A DNA stretch of 6,526 nt from Deltaproteobacteria bacterium. GTDB lineage: Bacteria; Desulfobacterota; Desulfarculia; Adiutricales; Adiutricaceae. The notes beneath the pieces were generated by a model, which ran no database searches, was not told the DNA's origin, and was given only the letters and a program-made list of their open reading frames with translations. Shown here in pieces: positions 1 through 5,881 of this stretch (the first letter of the stretch is position 1; every line of letters begins with the position of its first letter). The stretch lies in NCBI GenBank assembly GCA_031278795.1, contig JAITJT010000271.1:1-6526 (forward strand), written 5' to 3'. A program made the position numbers and the translations under genes.

Positions 1-77
1 CTCTACCTGAGGCGAAAGGGGCGAGTCCTATGTCATATGCTTCCCCCTAGAAAAAAGTCTGAAAAAAGAGTGCTAGC

Positions 78-1055
78 CTAATTAGCGTCATAGGGCTTGA
101 TGACGTTTTGCGGCTTACCATCCAGGAAGGTCTTCACATTTTCCGCGTCGATGTCCATGAGACGCATCCTGGCCTCCATGTGCGAGAAAGCCAGGTGCGG
201 GGTGATGACGCAGTTCTTGGCGCTTAAGAGCGGATTGTCGGGTTTGGGGGGCTCGTCAATCAAAACATCCAGACCCGCGGCCCACACCTTTCCGGAGTTC
301 AAGGCGTCCGCCAAATCCTGCTCCACGATGAGAGCGCCCCTGGCCGTATTGATGATTATGACCTTGTCCCTCATGCGGGCTATCAGATCCTTGTTGATGT
401 AGCCTTCCGTCTCTGAGGTAAGGGGGACGTGGAGGGATATGACATGGGCCGTGGTGATGAGATCCTCAAAGGAGACTATGTCCTGGATGTCTTCCGGGTG
501 GTAGGGCGGGAAATCGCTGTTGAAGGCCTTAACTTTCATGCCAAAGGCCTTGGCGATGAGCCCGGTGGTGTGCCCAATGGCCCCGTATCCAATTATCCCC
601 ATAATCTTGCCGTCGAGCTCAATTAGGGGGAAGTCCCAGTGTGTCCAGTCCGGATTCTTCCTCCATTTCTCGGTTCTCACCACATCGTCGTGGTGACCCA
701 CGTGGCTACATACCTCCAAGAGAAGCGCCATGGCGTACTGGGCCACCGCGTCCCTACTATACTCGGGGATGTTGGTGACCACTATGCCTTTGGTCTCGGC
801 GTAATCCACGTCCACCACGTCATATCCCGTGGTGAGTATCCCTATGTAGCGCAACTTTGGCAGTGAATCGATTATGCTCTTGGTGATCTCCGTGTGCTTC
901 ACCATTATCAGCTCGGCATCTTTCGCCCGTTCAACAATCAAATTCTCGGGCGTGCGGTCATAGATTGTCGTATTGTCCACAGTGCTCTTGATTCTGTCCC
1001 AGGAGAGATCTCCGGGATTTACGGTTGTGCTGTCAAGTATAACCAGATTCGTCAT
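78..1055 (-). CDS. D-2-hydroxyacid dehydrogenase, hydroxypyruvate reductase / glycerate dehydrogenase-like
   Basis: This 325-residue cytoplasmic oxidoreductase should interconvert a 2-keto acid and a D-2-hydroxy acid with NAD(P)H; hydroxypyruvate/D-glycerate is the most likely pair. The N-terminus (LVILDSTTVNPGDLSW) and the tail after the catalytic His resemble glycerate dehydrogenases. The Rossmann glycine motif GYGAIG is at residues 156-161. The family's catalytic triad is present: Arg239 in NTARG, Glu268 in DEPP and His287 in TPHLAF. The length is normal for the family. I chose the ATG at 1055-1053 because GAAGAGG (1070-1064) lies 8 nt upstream. The GTG at 1064-1062 would add three residues but overlaps that ribosome site. 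Asn179 occupies the place after beta-2 where NAD-specific members usually have Asp, so the cofactor is uncertain. The gene stands alone and diverges from the thiamine-precursor operon, with no obvious functional tie to it. The family call is firm; the exact substrate is inferred. Confidence 0.9.
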   Translation of the reverse strand: MTNLVILDSTTVNPGDLSWDRIKSTVDNTTIYDRTPENLIVERAKDAELIMVKHTEITKSIIDSLPKLRYIGILTTGYDVVDVDYAETKGIVVTNIPEYSRDAVAQYAMALLLEVCSHVGHHDDVVRTEKWRKNPDWTHWDFPLIELDGKIMGIIGYGAIGHTTGLIAKAFGMKVKAFNSDFPPYHPEDIQDIVSFEDLITTAHVISLHVPLTSETEGYINKDLIARMRDKVIIINTARGALIVEQDLADALNSGKVWAAGLDVLIDEPPKPDNPLLSAKNCVITPHLAFSHMEARMRLMDIDAENVKTFLDGKPQNVIKPYDAN

Positions 1056-1099
1056 AAGTCGCACCTCTTCTTTTTAAAAGTTTCGTGATTTTGGGTTTG

Positions 1100-2280
1100 A
1101 GGGAAAAAAAATATATGACTCTTTGATGGATTAACCGCTATGAATTTTGGCGGAGTGAAAATACTTCCTCCAAAAAATATTAACTCGCTAAAGAAGAATA
1201 TAAATCAGCTTAAATGAAGAGTCAAGACAATGATTTGTCAAAAAATAAATAGTCTTTTTTAATTTTTTTTCTGCGTAAATTATACTTGTTAAGAGACCCT
1301 TAAATATACCTCGGAGCTCTCGGTAAAGGCCTTTAAGATGCACTAATATTAAAGTCGGAAAAGGCCTTCCCAGCCTTCCACATAACATTATACAGTTATT
1401 TCAAATATTTTTATGAAAATGATGGTAAATTTTTTTAATTTTATTTTTGACGCTCAAATTATTGGCATTTATTTCCACTCTCTCTAAAACTTTTATGTTT
1501 CCAAAAAACCCATGGCATTACTCATTGGGCGTCTTTACACTTCATATTGTAAGAAGAGATAATTTTACCCACAAGTCGCAAATGAAATCCTAAACATATA
1601 TCGAATTCTTTGGCACAAAGATTTGCAAAACTTTTCCTCTCTTAAACCACAATTACAAAATCCAAAAACAAATACCCTCACCCTTAAATGCGGAGGCCCT
1701 GGACGGCAAGGTCTTAAAAAATCCTCTAAAAGTTCAAAAAATTTCCCCTGTTATCAGCGTTTTCCATGTTTTTATGGCATGTTTTTGGGCCTTTTCCCCA
1801 CCCTCCCCCAAATAATTGTAAATATCCTTCCGCGATAAAAAATTTCCGGAAAAATCATAACAATCCCCAAAATCTTTTTCCAAAAATCCCTTGAAAAAGA
1901 GGCGAAATAATTTGAACTTATCATGAGACGAAACATAAAAAAAATTTAGATAAAAGCATCGGAAAATCATCAATAGTAAATATTTTAATCAAAAAAACGA
2001 AGCTCTTTTTATATTTTAAATTTTAGTAAATTCCTTATATCATAAAGTAATACGCGCCATAAAGTAACACATACCTTAAGATAATTCATGGAAAAAAATA
2101 ATGTTTGCCTTGTTTTATTTAGCTCATTTAACGAGCCTCTAAGATTTTAATATTTTCACTTTCTTTTCATCAAATCATATAAATTAATAAAAAATAAAGC
2201 CCTGCCCTTTTCAAGCTATAATTTTTCATAAAACTCATAAATTTCCCAAAAGGGAGGCCAAATAATCAGTTTCATATTTT
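1100..2280. other. Long AT-rich intergenic spacer with no convincing gene
   Basis: About 1.2 kb between the divergent dehydrogenase gene and the thiamine operon is dominated by A/T runs, in sharp contrast to the flanking genes. Short open frames exist (1188-1388 minus, 1623-1838 plus, 1734-1973 minus), but none has a convincing ribosome site, recognisable domain or protein-like composition. I see no tRNA, rRNA, CRISPR array, IS terminal repeat or transposase. Two small GC-richer patches (about 1308-1380 and 1690-1715) stand out and may be remnants of decayed coding sequence. Apart from the dehydrogenase promoter at the left end, nothing else can be supported. Confidence 0.75.
1197..1225 (-). 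promoter_or_regulatory. Candidate sigma70 promoter of the D-2-hydroxyacid dehydrogenase gene
   Basis: Read on the minus strand, TTGACT (1225-1220) is followed after exactly 17 nt by TATATT (1202-1197), five of six matches to each consensus box. A second TTGACA lies just upstream (1241-1236) but has no good -10 box at standard spacing. Transcription would begin near 1190, leaving a leader of about 135 nt before the ATG at 1055. That leader holds a GGAG...CTCC inverted pair around 1150-1172, but I recognise no known riboswitch in it. Confidence 0.55.
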
Positions 2281-2282
2281 TC

Positions 2283-2311
2283 TTGACTTTCTTTCTTTTT
2301 TATGTTAAACA
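2283..2311 (+). promoter_or_regulatory. Candidate promoter of the riboswitch-ykoFEEDC operon
   Basis: TTGACT (2283-2288) matches the -35 consensus at five of six positions. After 17 nt comes TAAACA (2306-2311), a weak -10 box, but it is preceded by TG one base upstream (2303-2304), giving an extended -10 arrangement. A start near 2318 would put the TPP aptamer about 30 nt into the transcript, a usual distance. The alternative is CATAAT at 2319-2324, a better -10 box, but only a T-run stands at its -35 position. Confidence 0.42.
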
Positions 2312-2350
2312 CAGAAAACATAATGAGATTAGCGGTTATCCGCCTCTCTC

Positions 2351-2441
2351 ACTTGTCGCTGGGGTGCCGTGATACTAATCGCGGCTGAGATTACACTCAT
2401 GAACCTGATGCGGTTAATACCGCCGGAGGAAGCGTGCAAGT
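2351..2441 (+). promoter_or_regulatory. TPP riboswitch (THI element) aptamer
   Basis: The conserved TPP-aptamer core is easily read: GGGGTGCC (2361-2368), CTGAGA (2385-2390), GAACCTGATGCGGTTAATACC (2401-2421), and GGAGGAAG (2425-2432). P1 forms from ACTTG/CGCT (2351-2355, 2357-2360) with AGCG/CAAGT (2431-2434, 2437-2441). P2 plus P3 is GCCGTGAT (2366-2373) with ATCGCGGC (2378-2385) around an ACTA loop. P5 is GCGG (2410-2413) with CCGC (2420-2423) around TTAATA. Thiamine pyrophosphate binding stabilises P1. The element lies directly upstream of thiamine-precursor uptake genes, its usual target class. A separate small hairpin GCGG-TTAT-CCGC (2332-2343) sits just before the aptamer. Confidence 0.96.
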
Positions 2442-2486
2442 CAATTTTTCTGAAATCTTATTTTCAGGCTATTGCACACTTCTTTT
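2425..2486 (+). promoter_or_regulatory. Antiterminator of the TPP riboswitch expression platform
   Basis: GGAGGAAGCGTGCAA (2425-2439), which is the 3' side of the aptamer including the P1 strand, can pair with TTGCACACTTCTTTT (2472-2486). Fourteen of 15 positions pair, counting three G-U pairs, with one C-A mismatch (2433/2478). The loop holds a further hairpin, CTGAAA (2450-2455) with TTTCAG (2462-2467). The helix is incompatible both with P1 and with the 5' arm of the terminator at 2482-2488, so it explains how low TPP permits read-through. The pairing is seen in the sequence; the mechanism is inferred from other terminator-type TPP switches. Confidence 0.8.
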
Positions 2487-2510
2487 GAATAAATCAAAAG
2501 CAGTTTTTTT
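2482..2510 (+). terminator. Riboswitch-controlled intrinsic terminator
   Basis: CTTTTGA (2482-2488) and TCAAAAG (2494-2500) form a perfect 7-bp hairpin with an ATAAA loop. After CAG comes an uninterrupted run of seven T (2504-2510). The run ends at the base before the ykoF ATG. The stem is AU-rich, so it may be leaky, but its position after a TPP aptamer and its overlap with the antiterminator make a regulated terminator the best reading. It should form when TPP closes P1. Confidence 0.85.
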
Positions 2511-3140
2511 ATGTCTAAAGCACCCTCTTGCCAAAGAGACGATCTTCCCTGGGAGGGACGGGGCGCGAGCCTGGATATCACCGGGATACGCTTTTCCCTC
2601 TATCCCATGGACAGCTCTTTTGAAACAATCATCCTCAACTCACTATCAAGTCTCGACACCTCCAAAGTCTTTCACGAGACAGATGACCTAAGCACCGTCT
2701 ACCGCGGTAGGCTCAAACATGTCTTTGACTGCATGGGGGCGCTTTTTGTTAAGGCCTGGGTTCCCGGACTGCATCTGGCCCTCGAAGGCCAGGCCTCCAG
2801 GGGCTGCCCGGGCGACGTGGACGCCGATAGCTATCTTGCCCTCGATGACATCCCCCTTAACCGCCCTAAGCTCAAAAACCATGACATCACTCTCAGCTCT
2901 AAACTAGCCCTCTATCCCCTGGGTACTCCAGATTACATAGACCTCATAGCCGAGGTGGTGAGGATGGCGCAAAGGGCCAATCTGTCCCCAAGAACCATCC
3001 ACTACGCTACCAGGATCGAGGGTAAGGCGCTTCAAGTTCTGGACTTTCTGGAAGATGTCGCCCGCTACGCCCAGGACAAATCCAGCCACTATGTCCTCCA
3101 CTTCACGCTCTCAACCGGATCTCCAAGCCAAAAGACCTAA
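2511..3140 (+). CDS. ykoF: YkoF-family thiamine/HMP-binding protein
   Basis: This 209-residue soluble protein has no signal peptide or membrane segment. It closely resembles B. subtilis YkoF, which binds thiamine and its hydroxymethylpyrimidine precursor. Two internally repeated domains are visible: RFSLYPM begins the first (residues 27-33) and KLALYPLG the second (131-138). Other family landmarks are DTSKVF (49-54), TDDLSTVYRG (57-66), HVFD (70-73), GCPGD (98-102), PDYIDLI (140-146) and HYATRIEG (164-171). It is the first gene after the TPP riboswitch and precedes the transporter genes, so it may hand over or sense the substrate. Its ATG directly follows the terminator U-tract and lacks a proper Shine-Dalgarno sequence; only AAAAG (2496-2500) is available. 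About 23 residues precede the conserved domain, roughly twice what I recall for B. subtilis YkoF, so the true start might lie downstream. However, I see no ATG, GTG or TTG in frame before the domain. Confidence 0.93.
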   Translation: MSKAPSCQRDDLPWEGRGASLDITGIRFSLYPMDSSFETIILNSLSSLDTSKVFHETDDLSTVYRGRLKHVFDCMGALFVKAWVPGLHLALEGQASRGCPGDVDADSYLALDDIPLNRPKLKNHDITLSSKLALYPLGTPDYIDLIAEVVRMAQRANLSPRTIHYATRIEGKALQVLDFLEDVARYAQDKSSHYVLHFTLSTGSPSQKT

Positions 3141-3175
3141 AAAAGTGGCTCAATTAACGCTTGCCCCTCTTTTTT
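3139..3175 (+). terminator. Possible weak intra-operon hairpin between ykoF and ykoE
   Basis: AAAAAAGTGGC (3139-3149) can pair with GCCCCTCTTTT (3163-3173) at 9 of 11 positions around a 13-nt loop, ending in a T-run. It lies in the 63-nt gap between ykoF and the first ykoE. It could act as a partial terminator or RNA-stabilising element giving different levels of soluble YkoF and the membrane transporter. The stem is AT-rich with two mismatches, so this is tentative. Confidence 0.3.
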
Positions 3176-3203
3176 AAAAGTCTTTTTACTTAGGAGCTCT
3201 TCT

Positions 3204-3812
3204 ATGTCTAATAATCTGGAGTGGAAACTCAAGGACGTCATTGTCATGGCCATAGTCTCGATGGTCTTTGCGGTGGTCTATCTTCTGGCTGTCTATCTTG
3301 GGGTATTTTTTAGCACCCTTTTGAGCCCCTTGGGCCTCGCTCCCCTGGCCAATGAGCCGATTTATGGAATATGGTTCATGGCATCCACCTTCATAGCCTA
3401 TGTCCTTAGGAAGCCTGGGGCGGCCTTTATTAGCGAGGTCTTGGCGGCCTTAATGGAGGTGCTCCTGGGTAATATGTACGGACCACTAGTTCTTATTTCT
3501 GGCGCCATCCAGGGCCTTGGCGCCGAGCTGGTCTTTCTCATTACCCGCTATAAAAATTTCAGCCTGAGCGTAATGTGCCTGGCTGGTGTTTCCGCGGGCG
3601 TTTTCAGTTTCGTCTGGGGTTATTTTCGCGGCGGATTTACGCTCATAGCTACCTGGCTACTAGCCACCATGCTCCTAGTGAGGCTAGTTAGCTCGGCCTT
3701 CTTCGCGGGCTATCTATCTAGGCGCCTGGCCCTTAGCTTTGTCAAAAGCGGTCTCCTCAAATCCTTTGGAACACGAAAGCTTAGCCTAAAAAAAAGTGAT
3801 CAAGATGTCTGA
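3204..3812 (+). CDS. ykoE: YkoE-like ECF transporter S component, first copy
   Basis: This 202-residue integral membrane protein is the likely substrate-capturing (S) component of a thiamine/HMP ECF transporter in the cytoplasmic membrane. About six hydrophobic segments are visible (residues around 12-37, 54-69, 71-90, 92-114, 121-137 and 146-171), fitting the S-component fold. YkoE-family landmarks are WKLKD (7-11), PLANEPIYGIWFMA (47-60), RKPGAA (69-74), the acidic helix AALMEVLLG (81-89) and IQGLGAELVF (102-111). The length is close to the family norm of about 200 residues. The start is clear: AGGAG (3192-3196) lies 7 nt before the ATG. The gene overlaps the following paralogue by 8 nt. 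The C-terminal tail is basic and probably cytoplasmic. The family call is firm; whether it prefers HMP, thiamine or another precursor cannot be read from the sequence. Confidence 0.92.
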   Translation: MSNNLEWKLKDVIVMAIVSMVFAVVYLLAVYLGVFFSTLLSPLGLAPLANEPIYGIWFMASTFIAYVLRKPGAAFISEVLAALMEVLLGNMYGPLVLISGAIQGLGAELVFLITRYKNFSLSVMCLAGVSAGVFSFVWGYFRGGFTLIATWLLATMLLVRLVSSAFFAGYLSRRLALSFVKSGLLKSFGTRKLSLKKSDQDV

Positions 3813-4188
3813 AACATCCAGCTGGAAACTAAAAGACACCATTCTAATCGGCATGGTGGACATAGCCTTCGCCGTGGTCTACCTGGGGGCCGTTTATCTG
3901 GGAATCTTCCTAAGCGCCTTACTTACGCCCCTGGGCCTCGCACCCCTGGCTAATGAGCCCATCTGCGGCATCTGGTTTATGGCAGCCACCTTCATAGCCT
4001 TCATCCTAAGGAAGCCCGGGGTGGCTTTAGTTACCGAGATGCTGGCCGCCTTGGTGGAGGTTCTCCTGGGAAGCTTCTACGGACCCTTGGTCTTCGTGGA
4101 CGGGTTCATCCAGGGCCTGGGCGCTGAAGCTGTCTTCGCGGCCAAAAGGTACAAAAACTACAGCCTCAGAGTCATGTGCCTGGCCGGC
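3204..4188 (+). repeat. Direct repeat formed by the ykoE duplication
   Basis: Positions 3204-3587 and 3805-4188 align codon for codon without gaps at an offset of 601 nt. Strong similarity at both protein and DNA level is evident around 3330-3420 and 3931-4021. The similarity falls away in the 3' third of each gene. The pattern indicates an old tandem duplication, or homogenisation of the 5' parts by gene conversion. Confidence 0.7.
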
Positions 4189-4407
4189 CTGGCTTCAGCT
4201 ATCCTAAGCTTCATCTGGGAGCTCTACCGGAGCGGCATCTTGAAGCTGGATCTTAAGTTTATCTTGGTCATGTTTCCCATAAGGGCAATCTCCGGAGTGT
4301 TCTTTGCGGGTTTTATCTGCTACAAGCTAGCTTTAATGCTTAAGAACGCCGGAGTGTTCAAGGCCTTTGAGGGAAATTCTGGAAATAGCGGCCTCATAAA
4401 ACAATGA
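3805..4407 (+). CDS. ykoE: YkoE-like ECF transporter S component, second copy
   Basis: This 200-residue membrane protein is a tandem paralogue of the preceding YkoE. I start it at the ATG at 3805 because MSETSSWKLKD then aligns without gaps to MSNNLEWKLKD of the first copy; the GTG at 3796 would add three unmatched residues. It overlaps the upstream stop by 8 nt, so translation is probably coupled. By hand count about 70% of the first 128 residues are identical to copy one, including PLGLAPLANEP, RKPG and IQGLGAE. The last 70 residues are much more divergent (roughly 30%). Copy one has ANEPIYG where this copy has ANEPICG, and several loop residues differ in charge (for example Ser to Asp at residue 19 and Ser to Asp at 99). 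It may bind a different ligand, or form part of a complex with two S subunits; both are inference. Confidence 0.92.
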   Translation: MSETSSWKLKDTILIGMVDIAFAVVYLGAVYLGIFLSALLTPLGLAPLANEPICGIWFMAATFIAFILRKPGVALVTEMLAALVEVLLGSFYGPLVFVDGFIQGLGAEAVFAAKRYKNYSLRVMCLAGLASAILSFIWELYRSGILKLDLKFILVMFPIRAISGVFFAGFICYKLALMLKNAGVFKAFEGNSGNSGLIKQ

Positions 4408-4441
4408 TACACCAAGTTAATAGCCCCAAGAGACTGGCGAG

Positions 4442-5881
4442 ATGGACCCAAGCTCAATCTTAGAAGCTAAGGACATAAGTTTCCGCTTTGAAGAAGATGG
4501 ACCCAAGATCCTTGACTCCGTGAGCCTAACGCTTAGAAAAGGAGAGGCCACCATGCTCATGGGCCCCTCCGGATCCGGAAAAAGCACCCTGGCCTACGTG
4601 CTAGCTGGTCTCTACCCCGAGTACGCCGGAATTCTAAAAGGAGAGGTGATTTGCCCTCTGGGAAAGCTCTCCAAGCTTCCTCCCGAGAGGCGGGCCCGGG
4701 CCGTCTCCCTGGTCTTTCAGAACCCGGACGACCAGTTCGCCATGGACACGGCTGGGAATGAGATCCTCTTCGCCCTGGAAAACATAAACTTTCAAGGAGA
4801 CATGGCGCAAAGGGCCACTGAACTCCTTACTAAGTGCGGCTTAAGCTCTTTTTTTAATCGCCCGGTTCATACTCTTTCAGGCGGGGAGAAACAGAAGCTC
4901 TCTTTGGCAACAGCCCTCGCCACAGATGCCGAGCTACTCATCCTGGACGAACCCTTCGCCAACGTGGACCCAGAATCAGCCTCAATGCTCTTGGATATTT
5001 TTAAAAGCCTCAAAGACCAAGGCATTAGCTTCCTCATCATAGACCACCGCATCGACTTTTGGCTTGGCATGCTGGACTCGGTCATATTCATAGACAAAAA
5101 CGGAAGGCTGGAACGTGATAGAATTCCCTCTGACAAGATTAGGGAAAGCGAAGACAAGTTTAAGGAGCTGGGGCTCTTCCCACCGGGGAGCCCCCAGTGG
5201 CCAGAGAGGAAGATATCTTCCCAAAATAAAGAGATGGCCTTAGCGGCCAAGAATCTCAGCGTTTTTTTGGGAAAGATCCCCCTTTTGACAAATATCGACC
5301 TTTCGCTCCCCAAGGGGAGCTTAACCGCCATTATCGGAAGAAACGGCGTGGGGAAGACCTCTCTACTTTTGGCCCTGTGCGGCCTAATGAAAACCAAAGG
5401 CAGCCTACGGCTCATAGGGTCCTCTGGCCTGGTCTTCCAAAACCCTAGCTTCCAGTTCCTCACCCAGAGTGTCTTAGAAGAGGTGATTCTATCCCTCGCC
5501 CCGAAAACAAAACTCAAAGGAAAGTACGACCCAATCCTTAGGGAGGAGGCCGAGAGGCTTCTTTCTGAGTTTTCCCTCTCCCAGCATGAGGGAAAATCCC
5601 CCTGGCAGCTAAGCCAGGGGGAGCAGAGAAGGCTAGCTGTGCTCACTATGCTTGCCTTGGATAGGGCTCTCCTCTTTCTAGACGAGCCCACCTACGCCCA
5701 GGACGAGGAATCCACCATACAAATAATGGAATTATTATCCAGCCGTGTGGAAAGGGGCCTCACTGCCCTATTCGTAACCCACGACCTAAGCCTTGCCAAG
5801 GCCTACGCCTCACGGGTCCTTATCCTTGAAAAGGACGGACTAAAGGAACTCGAACCAGCTGAGAGGTGGGCCAGTGGATAG
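4442..5881 (+). CDS. ykoD: YkoD-type double ABC ATPase of an ECF transporter
   Basis: This 479-residue cytoplasmic ATPase powers uptake by the YkoE/YkoC membrane proteins and carries two complete ABC domains on one chain. Domain 1 has Walker A GPSGSGKST (41-49), Q-loop Gln93, signature LSGGEKQ (145-151), Walker B LLILDEP with Glu170, and switch His202. Domain 2 has Walker A GRNGVGKTS (299-307), Q-loop Gln333, signature LSQGEQ (390-395), Walker B LLFLDEP with Glu415, and His447. All catalytic residues needed for hydrolysis are present in both halves. The linker is about residues 235-265. The length fits B. subtilis YkoD (about 490), and a fused ATPase pair is characteristic of this system rather than the separate EcfA1/EcfA2 of group II transporters. 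The gene starts 34 nt after the second ykoE, with a weak AAGAGA-type ribosome site (4428-4433), and its stop overlaps the ykoC start. Confidence 0.95.
   Translation: MDPSSILEAKDISFRFEEDGPKILDSVSLTLRKGEATMLMGPSGSGKSTLAYVLAGLYPEYAGILKGEVICPLGKLSKLPPERRARAVSLVFQNPDDQFAMDTAGNEILFALENINFQGDMAQRATELLTKCGLSSFFNRPVHTLSGGEKQKLSLATALATDAELLILDEPFANVDPESASMLLDIFKSLKDQGISFLIIDHRIDFWLGMLDSVIFIDKNGRLERDRIPSDKIRESEDKFKELGLFPPGSPQWPERKISSQNKEMALAAKNLSVFLGKIPLLTNIDLSLPKGSLTAIIGRNGVGKTSLLLALCGLMKTKGSLRLIGSSGLVFQNPSFQFLTQSVLEEVILSLAPKTKLKGKYDPILREEAERLLSEFSLSQHEGKSPWQLSQGEQRRLAVLTMLALDRALLFLDEPTYAQDEESTIQIMELLSSRVERGLTALFVTHDLSLAKAYASRVLILEKDGLKELEPAERWASG

Noticed and set aside
1..77. Possible 3' end of a plus-strand gene (frames open from base 1 to 50 or to 81) and weak GGGG/CCCC inverted pair at 17-46
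   Set aside because: The stretch is too short to recognise, the two frames cannot be told apart, and the inverted pair is not followed by a T-run on either strand.
1062..1064. GTG as start of the dehydrogenase
   Set aside because: It lies against and partly within the GAAGAGG ribosome site that is correctly spaced for the ATG at 1055-1053; the family N-terminus also fits the ATG.
1188..1388. Small minus-strand open frame with TATAAT upstream
   Set aside because: There is no ribosome site or matching -35 box, the composition is low-complexity, and it overlaps the better dehydrogenase promoter. It may be a coding remnant at most.
1623..1973. Overlapping small open frames on both strands in the AT-rich spacer
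   Set aside because: They are Lys/Phe/Asn-rich translations of A/T runs, with no start signals or recognisable motifs.
2434..2691. 85-codon plus-strand open frame starting inside the riboswitch
   Set aside because: It begins in aptamer P1, runs through the terminator, and is out of frame with ykoF, whose protein is clearly conserved.
3167..3182. Similarity of CCTCTTTTTTAAAAGTC-like sequence before ykoE to the stretch at 1064-1081 before the dehydrogenase gene
   Set aside because: The match is low complexity with an insertion, and the two sites lie on opposite strands relative to their genes; chance is the simplest explanation.
3796..3798. GTG as start of the second ykoE
   Set aside because: The ATG at 3805 gives a gap-free N-terminal alignment with the first copy.
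4867..5691. 274-codon open frame on the minus strand inside ykoD
   Set aside because: It is antisense to an unambiguous double ATPase, is rich in Ser/Arg/Leu, has no recognisable domain, and arises from the codon pattern of ykoD.
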